A stretch of DNA of 64,000 nucleotides from Rhizobium sp. RU36D (GTDB lineage Bacteria > Pseudomonadota > Alphaproteobacteria > Rhizobiales > Rhizobiaceae), in assembly GCF_900176345.1 (NCBI RefSeq), contig NZ_FWXU01000026.1:25230-89229 (forward strand), in the 5' to 3' direction. Below, in pieces: positions 37,437 through 45,786 of the stretch. How positions within the stretch are numbered: the stretch's first letter is position 1; each line of letters starts with the position of its first letter. A program made the position numbers and the translations under genes. The notes beneath the pieces were generated by a model. That model saw only the letters and a list, made by a program, of their open reading frames with translations. It ran no database searches and had not been told where the DNA came from.

Positions 37437-38759
37437 ATGACGACCACATGGGGAAAGCGCCAGAGCGAGCGCGGACCGGGACTGGTGCTGGGCTTGCTGC
37501 TCGGCGGGACCGGCCAGACGAAGAAGCCCGGCACGAACGGTCCAACGGACAATCTCCTGGACATCGACGCCTATATCGAGCAGGCGCAACAGGCCGAGCG
37601 CGGGAAGATCCATACCATCTTCCTGGCGGATGCGTTGGTGACCAGCGATACGGCGCCCAAACCCGGCCTCGAACCGGTGACCATGCTCAGCGCACTGGCG
37701 ACGCGCACCTCCCATATCGGGCTTATCGCCTCGATCTCCACCTCCTTTACCGAACCCTATAACCTGGCGCGGCAGGTGCTCTCGCTCGACCATATCTCCC
37801 GTGGCCGGGCCGGCTGGAACCTCGTGACATCCTCCGCCGGCGAGAAGAACTTCGGCAAGCCGCTTCCCGCGCATGACGACCGCTATGCGGTGGCCGAGGA
37901 ATTTGCCGGCGTGGTCCAGGCTCTCTGGGAAAGCTGGGAGCCGGATGCCGTGAGCTATGACGACCGCGGACGGCAGGCGGTGGATGCGCGCAAAGTTCGC
38001 CGCATCGACTGGAACAGCAAGCATTTCCAGGTGCAGGGCCCGCTCAACGTGTCGCGCAGCCCCCAGGATCGCCCGATCTTGGCGCAGGCCGGCTCGTCCG
38101 ACGAGGGCCGTCAGCTGGGCGCGCGCATCGCCGATGTCATCTTCACGACGGGCCTCACGGAGGTCGAGCCATCGGTTCAGATCTACCGGGACTTCAAGAA
38201 ACGCGCGGAAGCCTTCGGACGCTCGCCCGATTCCCTGAAGATCCTGCCCGGGGTCGCCCCCGTGATCGGCTCTTCCGATGCGGAGGCGCAGCGCTACTGG
38301 CGGGATGTCATGGAGGAGATCGACTTTGAGGAAGGCCGCAAATCGCTCGCCGGCCAGTTCGGCGGCATCGATTTTGAGGGCCTGGATCTCGACGCGGTCA
38401 TTCCGCTCGACGAACTGCCCCAGACGGCCGAGGTGCAGGGGCGGCGCTCCCGTTTCGGCGTGTTCCGCAACCTGATCGAAAGCGGCAAGGTCCGCACGGT
38501 CCGCGACCTGATTATCTACCATTCCAGCGGTGCCGGCCATTGGTTCCCGATCGGCTCGGTCGAAAATGTCGCCGATCAGTTGCAGGAACGATACGAACGC
38601 GGCGCGACGGATGGTTTCAACTTCCTCGCCTTCTCGCTGAAATACGAGCCCGGTCTCAGCGCCATCACGGATCACCTGATCCCCGAGCTGCAGCGCCGCG
38701 GCATCTTCCACAACGATTACCAGCACGAAACGCTGCGGCATAATCTCGGCGTTGCCTGA
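37437..38759 (+). CDS. NtaA/SnaA/DszA-family FMNH2-dependent monooxygenase
   Basis: 440 aa two-component flavin monooxygenase of the luciferase-like superfamily, nitrilotriacetate/dibenzothiophene-sulfone branch. Diagnostic stretches: LASISTSFTEPYNLARQVLSLDHISRGRAGWNLVTSSAGEKNFG, then HFQVQGPLNVSRSPQDRPILAQAGSS, and GATDGFNFLAF near the end. It uses FMNH2 supplied by a partner reductase (the flavin reductase at 48144 is a candidate) to cleave C-S or C-N bonds. It is the fourth gene of the FecBCD-type operon, 24 bp after the ATPase, so the importer and this enzyme probably act on the same compound. Confidence 0.92.
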   Translation: MTTTWGKRQSERGPGLVLGLLLGGTGQTKKPGTNGPTDNLLDIDAYIEQAQQAERGKIHTIFLADALVTSDTAPKPGLEPVTMLSALATRTSHIGLIASISTSFTEPYNLARQVLSLDHISRGRAGWNLVTSSAGEKNFGKPLPAHDDRYAVAEEFAGVVQALWESWEPDAVSYDDRGRQAVDARKVRRIDWNSKHFQVQGPLNVSRSPQDRPILAQAGSSDEGRQLGARIADVIFTTGLTEVEPSVQIYRDFKKRAEAFGRSPDSLKILPGVAPVIGSSDAEAQRYWRDVMEEIDFEEGRKSLAGQFGGIDFEGLDLDAVIPLDELPQTAEVQGRRSRFGVFRNLIESGKVRTVRDLIIYHSSGAGHWFPIGSVENVADQLQERYERGATDGFNFLAFSLKYEPGLSAITDHLIPELQRRGIFHNDYQHETLRHNLGVA

Positions 38760-38798
38760 GCAAGCCGGCCTTCGCCAGACGCGGTTACGGAGCCAAAC

Positions 38799-39824
38799 AT
38801 GACACGATACATCATCATCGGCGCAGGCGCGGTCGGCGCCAGTCTCGCCGCCCAGTTCGAGTTGACTGGCATAGACTACGCCCTGGTCGGTCGCGGCGCC
38901 CAGATCCGCCACATCATCGACCACGGTCTGACCTACCAGCGCCCCTCCGGAACACGGCAGATCCGGCTCAAGGCCTTCGATACGGCTGATGTGCCGGCGC
39001 TCGGACCGGCCGACGTCCTGCTGCTGACCGTCAAGACCCAGGATGTCGCGTTCGCCCTCGACGCCTGGGCATGGCGTCCTCTTGGCGAGCGCGGAGAAAC
39101 CGTCTCGCAATTGCCGATCGTGACCTTCCAGAACGGGCTTGCCGCAGAGGCAATAGCGCTCCGAAGCTTCCCGAATGTCTATGGCGCCAGCATCCTGACA
39201 CCGGCGCGCTATACAGAAACAGGCAAGGTCGTTGTTGGCGGGCATCCCCAGGTCGCCGTCGTTACCATCGGTCGCTATCCCCATGGCACGGATGCCATTG
39301 CCGACAGGCTGGCTGCGGATCTGAGCCGGGCTGATTACATCGCGGAGACGACGAGCGATATCCGACGCTGGAAGGCCGCCAAGCTCACCCATAACGTCCG
39401 CAATGTCATTGAGCTGTTCCAGGGGCCGGAAACCTTGCGTGGCGCCATCAGCACAGAGATCGTCGAGGAGGCGAAGGCGGTGCTTGCGGCAGCCGGCTAC
39501 ACACTCGCCTCCCCGGCAGAACGCAAGGTCAGCATTGCCGACTGGCGGATTGCCGAGAACAGCGGCATTGAGCCCGGCCAGCAATCCACCTGGCAGAGCT
39601 TCAAGCGTGGCGCCTCGAGTGAAGTCGATTATCTCAACGGCGAAATCGTGCTGCTCGGACGCCTCAACGGTATCGCGACACCCTACAATCAGGCGGCGCA
39701 GGAACTGGCGGGGCGAGCGGCGCAAGCGGGTTCGTTCTCGTCACCGCTATCTATCGAAACCCTACTGGCGCGCGCCGAATTGCCCTCGGCAACGCTTACG
39801 ACCCTGCCGAGCAATGCCGCTTGA
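38799..39824 (+). CDS. Ketopantoate reductase (ApbA/PanE)-family protein
   Basis: 341 aa. It starts with a Rossmann motif IIIGAGAVGASLAAQFE, then DVLLLTVKTQD and a conserved QNGL segment (VTFQNGL), followed by the C-terminal helical domain with KLTHNVRNVIELF, where ApbA proteins keep a catalytic Lys/Asn. It sits inside the sulfur operon rather than a pantothenate locus, so it more likely reduces or oxidises a 2-keto/2-hydroxy acid arising from the imported compound. Function inferred only to family level. Confidence 0.8.
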   Translation: MTRYIIIGAGAVGASLAAQFELTGIDYALVGRGAQIRHIIDHGLTYQRPSGTRQIRLKAFDTADVPALGPADVLLLTVKTQDVAFALDAWAWRPLGERGETVSQLPIVTFQNGLAAEAIALRSFPNVYGASILTPARYTETGKVVVGGHPQVAVVTIGRYPHGTDAIADRLAADLSRADYIAETTSDIRRWKAAKLTHNVRNVIELFQGPETLRGAISTEIVEEAKAVLAAAGYTLASPAERKVSIADWRIAENSGIEPGQQSTWQSFKRGASSEVDYLNGEIVLLGRLNGIATPYNQAAQELAGRAAQAGSFSSPLSIETLLARAELPSATLTTLPSNAA

Positions 39825-39859
39825 TCGCAAGCTGGTCCTCTTCCACATCGGAGACCTTG

Positions 39860-40738
39860 ATGACACTTACCCTCCCCGGCCCTTTGGTCTCGACATCCTG
39901 GCTCGCAGAGCATCTCGGCGAGCAGTCGCTCGTTTTGCTCGACGGCTCCTACAAGTTGCCAGGGGTCACGCCAACGGCCCGCGCAGACTATGAGCAAAGG
40001 CATATTCGCGGCGCGCGCTTCTTCGATATCGACCAGATCGCGGATACGAGTTCCCCTCTGCCGCATATGCTGCCTGATACACAGGCCCTTGAAGGCCTCG
40101 CGGGCAGGCTCGGCCTTTCGAATGACAGTGTCGTCGTGGTCTATGACGGTGCGGGCCTGATGTCGGCGGGTCGGGTCTGGTGGTCGCTCCGGACATTCGG
40201 CCATGACAAAGTGGCGATCCTTGATGGCGGCCTGCGCAAGTGGCTGGCAGAGCAACGCCCAGTGACAGCCGACATCCCGGCCGTGGTTCCAGCGACGTTT
40301 CGCGCCCGGTTCAATGCCGCGGCGGTCCGCTCCAAAGCGCAGGTCGCGGGCAATCTGGCGACGGCGGACGAACAACTCATCGATACCCGCTCCGCCGCCC
40401 GTTTTGCCGGAGAGGAAAGCGAAGTGCGTCCGGGGCTGCGTCCCGGTCACATACCCCATAGCCTGAACCTTCCCTTCCAGGAGATCAGCAGCCCTGAAAC
40501 CGGTGAAGTCAAACCGGGATCGGCGATCCGCAAGGCCTTCGAGACGGCGGGGCTCGATCTGGCGCGGCCGGTCGTGGCAACCTGCGGATCGGGCGTCACC
40601 GCGGGCGCACTGGCATTCGGATTGCACCTTCTGGGAAAAACCAACGTGGCCATCTATGACGGCTCCTGGTCGGAATGGGGGCTGCCGGGAGAGACGCCGG
40701 TGGAAACGGGGCCTGCCACTGGGGCGCCGCGTTCATGA
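39860..40738 (+). CDS. sseA: 3-mercaptopyruvate sulfurtransferase (tandem rhodanese)
   Basis: 292 aa, two rhodanese domains. The active-site loop CGSGVTAG (Cys at 242) matches the mercaptopyruvate-sulfurtransferase type rather than the CRKGVT-type thiosulfate loop. Other family text: RGARFFDIDQIAD and GHIPHSLNLPF. It transfers sulfur from 3-mercaptopyruvate to a thiol or cyanide, releasing pyruvate. The stop overlaps the next start (ATGA, 40735-40738), implying coupled translation with the FAD dehydrogenase. Confidence 0.93.
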   Translation: MTLTLPGPLVSTSWLAEHLGEQSLVLLDGSYKLPGVTPTARADYEQRHIRGARFFDIDQIADTSSPLPHMLPDTQALEGLAGRLGLSNDSVVVVYDGAGLMSAGRVWWSLRTFGHDKVAILDGGLRKWLAEQRPVTADIPAVVPATFRARFNAAAVRSKAQVAGNLATADEQLIDTRSAARFAGEESEVRPGLRPGHIPHSLNLPFQEISSPETGEVKPGSAIRKAFETAGLDLARPVVATCGSGVTAGALAFGLHLLGKTNVAIYDGSWSEWGLPGETPVETGPATGAPRS

Positions 40739-42159
40739 CCCGACTGAACCCGGAATTTCTATCCCAACTGCGCAGCCGGTTCGGCGACCGCCTCAGCACC
40801 AGTCCCGCCCTGTTGGAGCAACATGGACGGGGCGAGTCGCATCATGCGGCTGGCCTTCCCGATGCCGTGGTCTTCATCAAGAGCACCGAGGAGGCCGCGG
40901 AGATTGTCCGGCTCTGCGCACGCCATCGCGTGCCGGTCATCCCCTATGGCGCCGGCACCTCCCTGGAAGGGCACCTGTCAGCGGTTCACGGCGGCATTTC
41001 GTTGGATTTTTCGCGCATGAACGAGATCCTGCGGGTCAGCCCCGAAGATCTGGACTGCACGGTGCAAGCCGGCGTGACGCGCGAGCAGTTGAATGGCTGG
41101 CTCCGGGATCTCGGCCTGTTCTTCCCGATCGATCCCGGCGCCAATGCCTCGATCGGAGGGATGGCTGCCACGCGCGCCTCCGGCACCAATGCGGTGCGCT
41201 ACTGCACCATGCGCGACAACGTGCTGTCCCTCACTGTCGTGTTGCCCAATGGCGAGATCATCAGGACAGGCAGCCGCGCGCGCAAGTCTTCTTCAGGCTA
41301 CGACCTGACGCGGCTTTTCGTCGGATCGGAAGGAACGCTCGGCATCATCACCGAAGTCACCCTGCGCCTCCAGGGGATCCCCGAACACACCGCCGCAGCA
41401 CTTTGCTCCTTCACGGATGTCGGCCAGGCGGTCGATACCGCCATTGCCGTGGTCCAGCTCGGCATCCCGGTGGCACGCATGGAACTGATGGATCGCGGAC
41501 TGATCGCCGCCGTCAACGCCTATTCGCACCTGTCGCTGAAACTGCAGAACACGCTTGCCTTCGAGTTTCACGGGTCTCCCGCCGCGGTCGAGGAACAGGT
41601 GCGCCTGGTGGCAAGCATCGTGCGCGACAATGGCGGCAATGATTTTGAATGGGCGACGTCGCAGGAGGAGCGCAGCCGGCTGTGGAAAGCACGCCATAGC
41701 GCATTCTACGCCGTCGTCTCGCAACGCCACGGCGCCAGGGGATGGTCGTCGGATGTCTGCGTGCCCGTGTCGGAGCTGGCGGGCTGCATCCGCCACACGC
41801 GCGAGCTGTTAAAGACGTGCACCATACCCGCAGCCATTCTCGGCCATGTCGGCGACGGCAACTATCATGTGGTCTTCGCGGTCGATCCATCGCAGGCCGA
41901 CGAATTGGAGACCGTGGCTGCGATCAACAAGAAAATGGTGCAGAAGGCCTTGTCCGTGGGTGGCACCTGCACCGGCGAGCACGGCATCGGCACCGGCAAG
42001 ATCGCCTATATGCGGCAGGAGCATGGCCAGGCCGTGGACCTGATGCGGATCATCAAGCTGGCCATGGACCCCCATGGGATCATGAACCCCGGCAAGATCC
42101 TCCCGGACGATGCGCTTCTACCGGTAGCGTCCGGCAAGGCACGCAGCGGCGAGCGGTAG
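40735..42159 (+). CDS. FAD-linked D-2-hydroxyacid dehydrogenase (D-LDH/GlcD type)
   Basis: 474 aa VAO-family flavoprotein. The PP-loop region reads VPVIPYGAGTSLEGHLSAVHGG, followed by DPGANASIGGMAATRASGTNAVRYCTMRDNV and, in the cap/C-terminal part, HVGDGNYHV and GTCTGEHGIGTGK, as in D-lactate dehydrogenase (cytochrome) and glycolate oxidase GlcD. Because it is coupled to the mercaptopyruvate sulfurtransferase, an attractive substrate is D-3-mercaptolactate or a similar 2-hydroxy thiol acid that would yield mercaptopyruvate; that is inference. Last gene of the operon that starts at 34266. Confidence 0.9.
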   Translation: MTRLNPEFLSQLRSRFGDRLSTSPALLEQHGRGESHHAAGLPDAVVFIKSTEEAAEIVRLCARHRVPVIPYGAGTSLEGHLSAVHGGISLDFSRMNEILRVSPEDLDCTVQAGVTREQLNGWLRDLGLFFPIDPGANASIGGMAATRASGTNAVRYCTMRDNVLSLTVVLPNGEIIRTGSRARKSSSGYDLTRLFVGSEGTLGIITEVTLRLQGIPEHTAAALCSFTDVGQAVDTAIAVVQLGIPVARMELMDRGLIAAVNAYSHLSLKLQNTLAFEFHGSPAAVEEQVRLVASIVRDNGGNDFEWATSQEERSRLWKARHSAFYAVVSQRHGARGWSSDVCVPVSELAGCIRHTRELLKTCTIPAAILGHVGDGNYHVVFAVDPSQADELETVAAINKKMVQKALSVGGTCTGEHGIGTGKIAYMRQEHGQAVDLMRIIKLAMDPHGIMNPGKILPDDALLPVASGKARSGER

Positions 42160-42354
42160 GCTTGTCGGGGACAGGTCCCGGCAAGCCCGGGCGCCGGAGC
42201 GGAAAAAACTCCAGAGACAAAGACGGTCGGAAATTCCTGATCCGCTACCTGCAAAAATGAGACGGAAATTTCTCTACTAATTCTATCAATTACATCATCA
42301 TTGGTACATCGGGAGACTTTGTTGTTTCCGAGGATCCCAAGGAGGGGACACACC
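42160..42354 (+). promoter_or_regulatory. Promoter region of tauABC operon
   Basis: 195-bp spacer. The AT-rich stretch TTTCTCTACTAATTCTATCAATTACATC (42268-42295) contains TCTACTAATTCTAT, related to the left half of the sulfur-cluster dyad but without a full right arm. A GGAGGGG sequence (42340-42346) serves as RBS for the next gene. Confidence 0.45.
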
Positions 42355-43365
42355 ATGACGTTGACTCGCAGGAACCTGGCCGCATTGGCCGCCGGGGCAG
42401 CACTTTTGACCTTGATCCAGGCCGGGCCGTCGGCTGCCGCCGATGTCTCGCTCAATATCGGCTACCAGCCGATCGTCGAGCCGTCCCGCGTGCCGCAAGC
42501 TGACGGCACCTATGAAAAAGTGACCGGCGCCAAGATCAACTGGCAGAAATTCGATAGCGGCGCTGACGTGATTGCCGCTATCGCATCCGGCGCGCTCGAT
42601 ATCGGCTATGTCGGCTCGTCGCCGCTTGCCGCGGCTGCCAGCCGCGAACTGCCCATCGAGACGATCGCCCTTGTCGGCCTGATCAGCGAAGCAGAGGCGC
42701 TGGCTGTCCGTGATATTTCCAAGCCGGAAGACCTCGCCGGAAAGAAGATTGCCACTCCCTTCGTCTCCACGGCGCATTACAGCCTGCTGACCGCACTGAA
42801 GCATTGGAACATCGACCCGAAGACCGTGCAGATCCTGAACCTGCGTCCGCCGGAAATCGCGGCCGCCTGGTCGCGTGGCGACATTGATGGTGCCTATGTC
42901 TGGGATCCGGTCCTGGCCGAAATCAAGAAGTCGGGTTCGGTCCTGGCCACCTCGGCTGACGTCGCAGAGTGGGGCGGCCCCACCTTCGACGCCTGGATCG
43001 TCAGCAAGAAGTTTGCAGAGGCGCATCCTGACATCGTCACCGCCTTCGTGCGGGTGACCGGCGATGCGACCGCCGCCTATCGCGCCAATCCTGAAGCGTG
43101 GGGTCCGACATCGGCAGAAGCCGAAAAGATCGCCCGATTGACCGGCGCCAAGCAGGACGAAGTGCCCGCTCTGCTCAAGGGCTATATCTTCCCGACGCTT
43201 GAGGAGCAGGCAAAGGCCGATCTCCTGGGTGGCGGCACCATCAAGGCGGTTGCAGCGACGGCGGCCTTCCTGAAGGAGCAAGGAAAGATCCCGGCAGCCC
43301 TTGCGAATTATGCGCCTTATGTCTCGACCCGCTGGGTTACGGACGCCGCGAAGCTGGCTTTCTGA
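42355..43365 (+). CDS. tauA: Taurine/sulfonate ABC transporter substrate-binding protein
   Basis: 336 aa. The signal peptide (MTLTRRNLAALAAGAALLTL..., cleavage near SAAA-D) is followed by NIGYQPIVEPSRVPQADG and KINWQKFDSGADVIAAIASGALDIGYVGSSPLAAAASRELPIE, characteristic of the TauA branch. It captures taurine or a related sulfonate in the periplasm. The ATG at 42355 follows AAGGAGGGGAC. First gene of tauABC. No TauD dioxygenase lies nearby, so the released sulfonate must be handled by another enzyme. Confidence 0.92.
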   Translation: MTLTRRNLAALAAGAALLTLIQAGPSAAADVSLNIGYQPIVEPSRVPQADGTYEKVTGAKINWQKFDSGADVIAAIASGALDIGYVGSSPLAAAASRELPIETIALVGLISEAEALAVRDISKPEDLAGKKIATPFVSTAHYSLLTALKHWNIDPKTVQILNLRPPEIAAAWSRGDIDGAYVWDPVLAEIKKSGSVLATSADVAEWGGPTFDAWIVSKKFAEAHPDIVTAFVRVTGDATAAYRANPEAWGPTSAEAEKIARLTGAKQDEVPALLKGYIFPTLEEQAKADLLGGGTIKAVAATAAFLKEQGKIPAALANYAPYVSTRWVTDAAKLAF

Positions 43366-43447
43366 TCGGCTTGCCCAGGCCGATTGCCGATGGCCCGGTT
43401 CGCAAGACCGGGCCATTTCCCTTGAAGCAAGACCTAGGGTCGATCCC

Positions 43448-44251
43448 ATGAGCATATTGTCCTTCCGCGGCGTGTCCCTGCGGTATCCTCCGAACCAAGG
43501 CCGCACCAAGACTCTGGCGCCCTTGGTTCTGGACCGGATCAACCTCAGCCTTGCCAGCGGTGAATTCGTTGTTGTCATTGGCCGCTCCGGCTCCGGCAAG
43601 ACCAGCCTACTCAACCTGGCCACCGGTTTCACCGCCCCGACCGAAGGCACGATCACGGTGGACGACCTGCCGGTCACGGGGCCGGGTGTCGACCGGGCGG
43701 TGGTGTTCCAGGATGACGCCCTGTATCCATGGCTGAACGCCCGCGACAATATCGCCTTTCCGCTCAAGCTCCGGCATATTGCCACGCAGCAGCGCCGCGA
43801 ACGCGCCGACGAACTGCTTGAACTGGTCGGCCTGGCCGGCGCCGGCGACAGGCGCATCTGGGAACTGTCCGGGGGCATGCGCCAACGGGTCGGTATCGCC
43901 AGAGCGCTGGCCTCAAGCCCGCGCTTTCTGCTGCTGGACGAGCCGCTGGGCGCTCTGGACGCCCTGACGCGCAGCCGAATGCAGGGTTTCCTGCTCGATG
44001 TCTGGAAGAAGAGCGGCGCAGGCGCCCTGCTGATCACGCACAGCATCGAGGAAGCGCTTTTGCTGGCAACCCGCGTCATCGTGCTGGAGGCCGATCCGGG
44101 ACGGCTGGCTGCCGACATCCATGTGGACTTTGCCAGCGGCCTGCTTGCGGGGGAGTCACCGGGCCAGATCAAGTCATCCCCTCTCTACAAGAGCATGCAT
44201 GACGGCCTCACCGGTCTCATCAACAGGAATGCGAAGGAGGACGCCGCATGA
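43448..44251 (+). CDS. tauB: Taurine/sulfonate ABC transporter ATP-binding protein
   Basis: 267 aa. Walker A GRSGSGKTS, Q-loop VFQDDALYPWLN (TauB-type), signature LSGGMRQRVGIARAL, Walker B FLLLDEPLGALD and the His switch in LLITHSIEEALLL are present. The ATG at 43448 begins the typical strand MSILSFRGVSLRYP. The stop overlaps the next start (ATGA). Confidence 0.94.
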   Translation: MSILSFRGVSLRYPPNQGRTKTLAPLVLDRINLSLASGEFVVVIGRSGSGKTSLLNLATGFTAPTEGTITVDDLPVTGPGVDRAVVFQDDALYPWLNARDNIAFPLKLRHIATQQRRERADELLELVGLAGAGDRRIWELSGGMRQRVGIARALASSPRFLLLDEPLGALDALTRSRMQGFLLDVWKKSGAGALLITHSIEEALLLATRVIVLEADPGRLAADIHVDFASGLLAGESPGQIKSSPLYKSMHDGLTGLINRNAKEDAA

Positions 44252-45081
44252 CCCTTTCGACCGAACTTCCCAAGGAGCATGCCGACAGATCGGCGTCGCC
44301 TTTCCTCCGCCTCGGTCAGATACCGGTTCATGTCTATTCCGGCCTGACCATTGGCGCCATCATCGGGCTCTGGTGGCTTGCCGCCGCCTATCAACTGGTG
44401 TCTCCGGTGTTTTTGCCGTCTCCGCCCGTCGTCCTCAAGGCGGCATGGCAGCTTGTCACCGTCGGCTTTGTCGATTCGACCTTGGCCGAACACGTGGCGG
44501 CCAGTCTCCAGCGGATCCTTGGTGGGCTTGTCGTGTCCGTCCTCACCGGCGTGCCCGCCGGCCTTGCGATCGGCACCAGCAGGATCGGTCGCGGCATCCT
44601 CGATCCGATTGTCGAATTCCTGCGGCCGCTCCCACCGCTGGCTTACCTGCCGCTGATCATCATCTGGGTTGGCATCGGCGAAGGCTCGAAGATAACCGTC
44701 ATCGCCCTGTCCATGCTGCCGGCGATCGTGCTGTCGACGTCAGCAGGCGTACGCGCCGTGTCGAAAGATCACCTGAACGCGGCCCGGTCCTTCGGTGCCA
44801 CCGACATGCAACTGCTGGCCCAGGTCATTTTGCCCTCTGCATTGCCGTCGATTCTAACCGGCATCCGGATCGCGCTCGGAACGGGATGGTCGACGCTGGT
44901 TGCGGCCGAACTGATCGCGGCAAGCCAGGGACTGGGCTTCATGATCCAGTCTGCCGCGCAGTTTCTGGCAACCGACGTCGTCATCGCGGGAATCGGTGTC
45001 ATCGCGATCATTGCCATCGCTCTGGAACTGGCCGCCCGCGCGCTGGAACGCGCCCTCGTGCCCTGGGCGAACAGACCCTGA
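44248..45081 (+). CDS. tauC: Taurine/sulfonate ABC transporter permease
   Basis: 277 aa, about six membrane helices. Segments FLRPLPPLAYLPLIIIWVGIGEGSKI and the EAA-loop region DHLNAARSFGATDMQLLAQVILPSALPSILTGIRIALG are characteristic of SsuC/TauC permeases. Coupled to TauB by ATGA overlap. Confidence 0.94.
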   Translation: MTLSTELPKEHADRSASPFLRLGQIPVHVYSGLTIGAIIGLWWLAAAYQLVSPVFLPSPPVVLKAAWQLVTVGFVDSTLAEHVAASLQRILGGLVVSVLTGVPAGLAIGTSRIGRGILDPIVEFLRPLPPLAYLPLIIIWVGIGEGSKITVIALSMLPAIVLSTSAGVRAVSKDHLNAARSFGATDMQLLAQVILPSALPSILTGIRIALGTGWSTLVAAELIAASQGLGFMIQSAAQFLATDVVIAGIGVIAIIAIALELAARALERALVPWANRP

Positions 45082-45221
45082 AGACAGTCCAGACCTGATA
45101 GATTGACCTACTCACCCTTGTAGGTGTTGCATAAGGACATCCCCACGCGAAAATCGATAAAAAATCGCGTTTGGCGAGACTTGCGCCATATTTTGCCAAA
45201 AACTATTTAGTTTATGGAGAT

Positions 45222-45251
45222 ATGATCATGCATCGACCGATGCGTGATCAT
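45222..45251. promoter_or_regulatory. 30-bp near-perfect palindrome upstream of Rrf2 gene 1
   Basis: ATGATCATGCATCG and CGATGCGTGATCAT are 14-bp arms around AC, with a single mismatch. It lies 45 bp before the ATG of the first Rrf2 gene and just after an AT-rich stretch (AACTATTTAGTTTATGG). Candidate operator, perhaps autoregulatory. Confidence 0.6.
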
Positions 45252-45296
45252 TCGCATTTCTGCGCCCTGTTCGATGCCACCACACGAGAATTGAGA

Positions 45297-45752
45297 ATGC
45301 TGACCAACAAAGGCAAATATGGATTGAAGGCGCTGGTCGATCTGGCGCGGCTGGAAAGCGGCGAAACCGCCTTCGTCAACGAGATCGCTGTCCGCAACAA
45401 CATCCCGAAGAAGTTCCTCGACACGATCCTTCTGGAACTCCGCAATACCGGCATCCTGAGATCGAAGAAAGGCCCCAATGGCGGCTATTCTCTGTCCAAG
45501 CCGGCATCGGAAATCATGATCGGCCAGGTCATCCGAACGCTGGACGGCCCCCTGGCCCCCATCCGCTGTGCCAGCCGCACCGCCTTCGAAGCCTGTGACG
45601 ACTGTCAGGATCCCGAAACCTGTCAGGTTCGCCGGTCGATGACGGAAGTGCGCGATGCCATTGCCATGATCCTCGACAACATGACCTTGGCGCAATTCGT
45701 GATGGACAAGACGGCAGACAAGATCGTGGCGATCGAAAAGGAAGCCGGCTGA
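45297..45752 (+). CDS. Rrf2-family transcriptional regulator (four-Cys), copy 1
   Basis: 151 aa. The N-terminal winged HTH reads MLTNKGKYGLKALVDLARL...NNIPKKFLDTILLELRNTGILRSKKGPNGGY (Rrf2/IscR/CymR type). The wing is followed by a cysteine cluster C91-x8-C100-x2-C103-x5-C109, compatible with an Fe-S cluster or thiol sensing. The location between tauABC and further organosulfur genes suggests control by sulfur or cysteine status. About three-quarters identical to the gene at 49042 over the first 130 residues. The start at 45297 is where the family N terminus begins. Confidence 0.92.
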   Translation: MLTNKGKYGLKALVDLARLESGETAFVNEIAVRNNIPKKFLDTILLELRNTGILRSKKGPNGGYSLSKPASEIMIGQVIRTLDGPLAPIRCASRTAFEACDDCQDPETCQVRRSMTEVRDAIAMILDNMTLAQFVMDKTADKIVAIEKEAG

Positions 45753-45786
45753 ACGCCATTGCGGTTCCGACCGAAGCCAAGACAGT

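Noticed and set aside
40503..41642. 379-aa plus-strand frame overlapping sseA and the FAD dehydrogenase
   Set aside because: Arg/Pro-rich out-of-frame shadow; the two real genes are supported by motifs and ATGA coupling.
45109..45126. ACCTAC/GTAGGT hairpin after tauC as terminator
   Set aside because: Only a 6-bp stem and no T-run follows; too weak to call.
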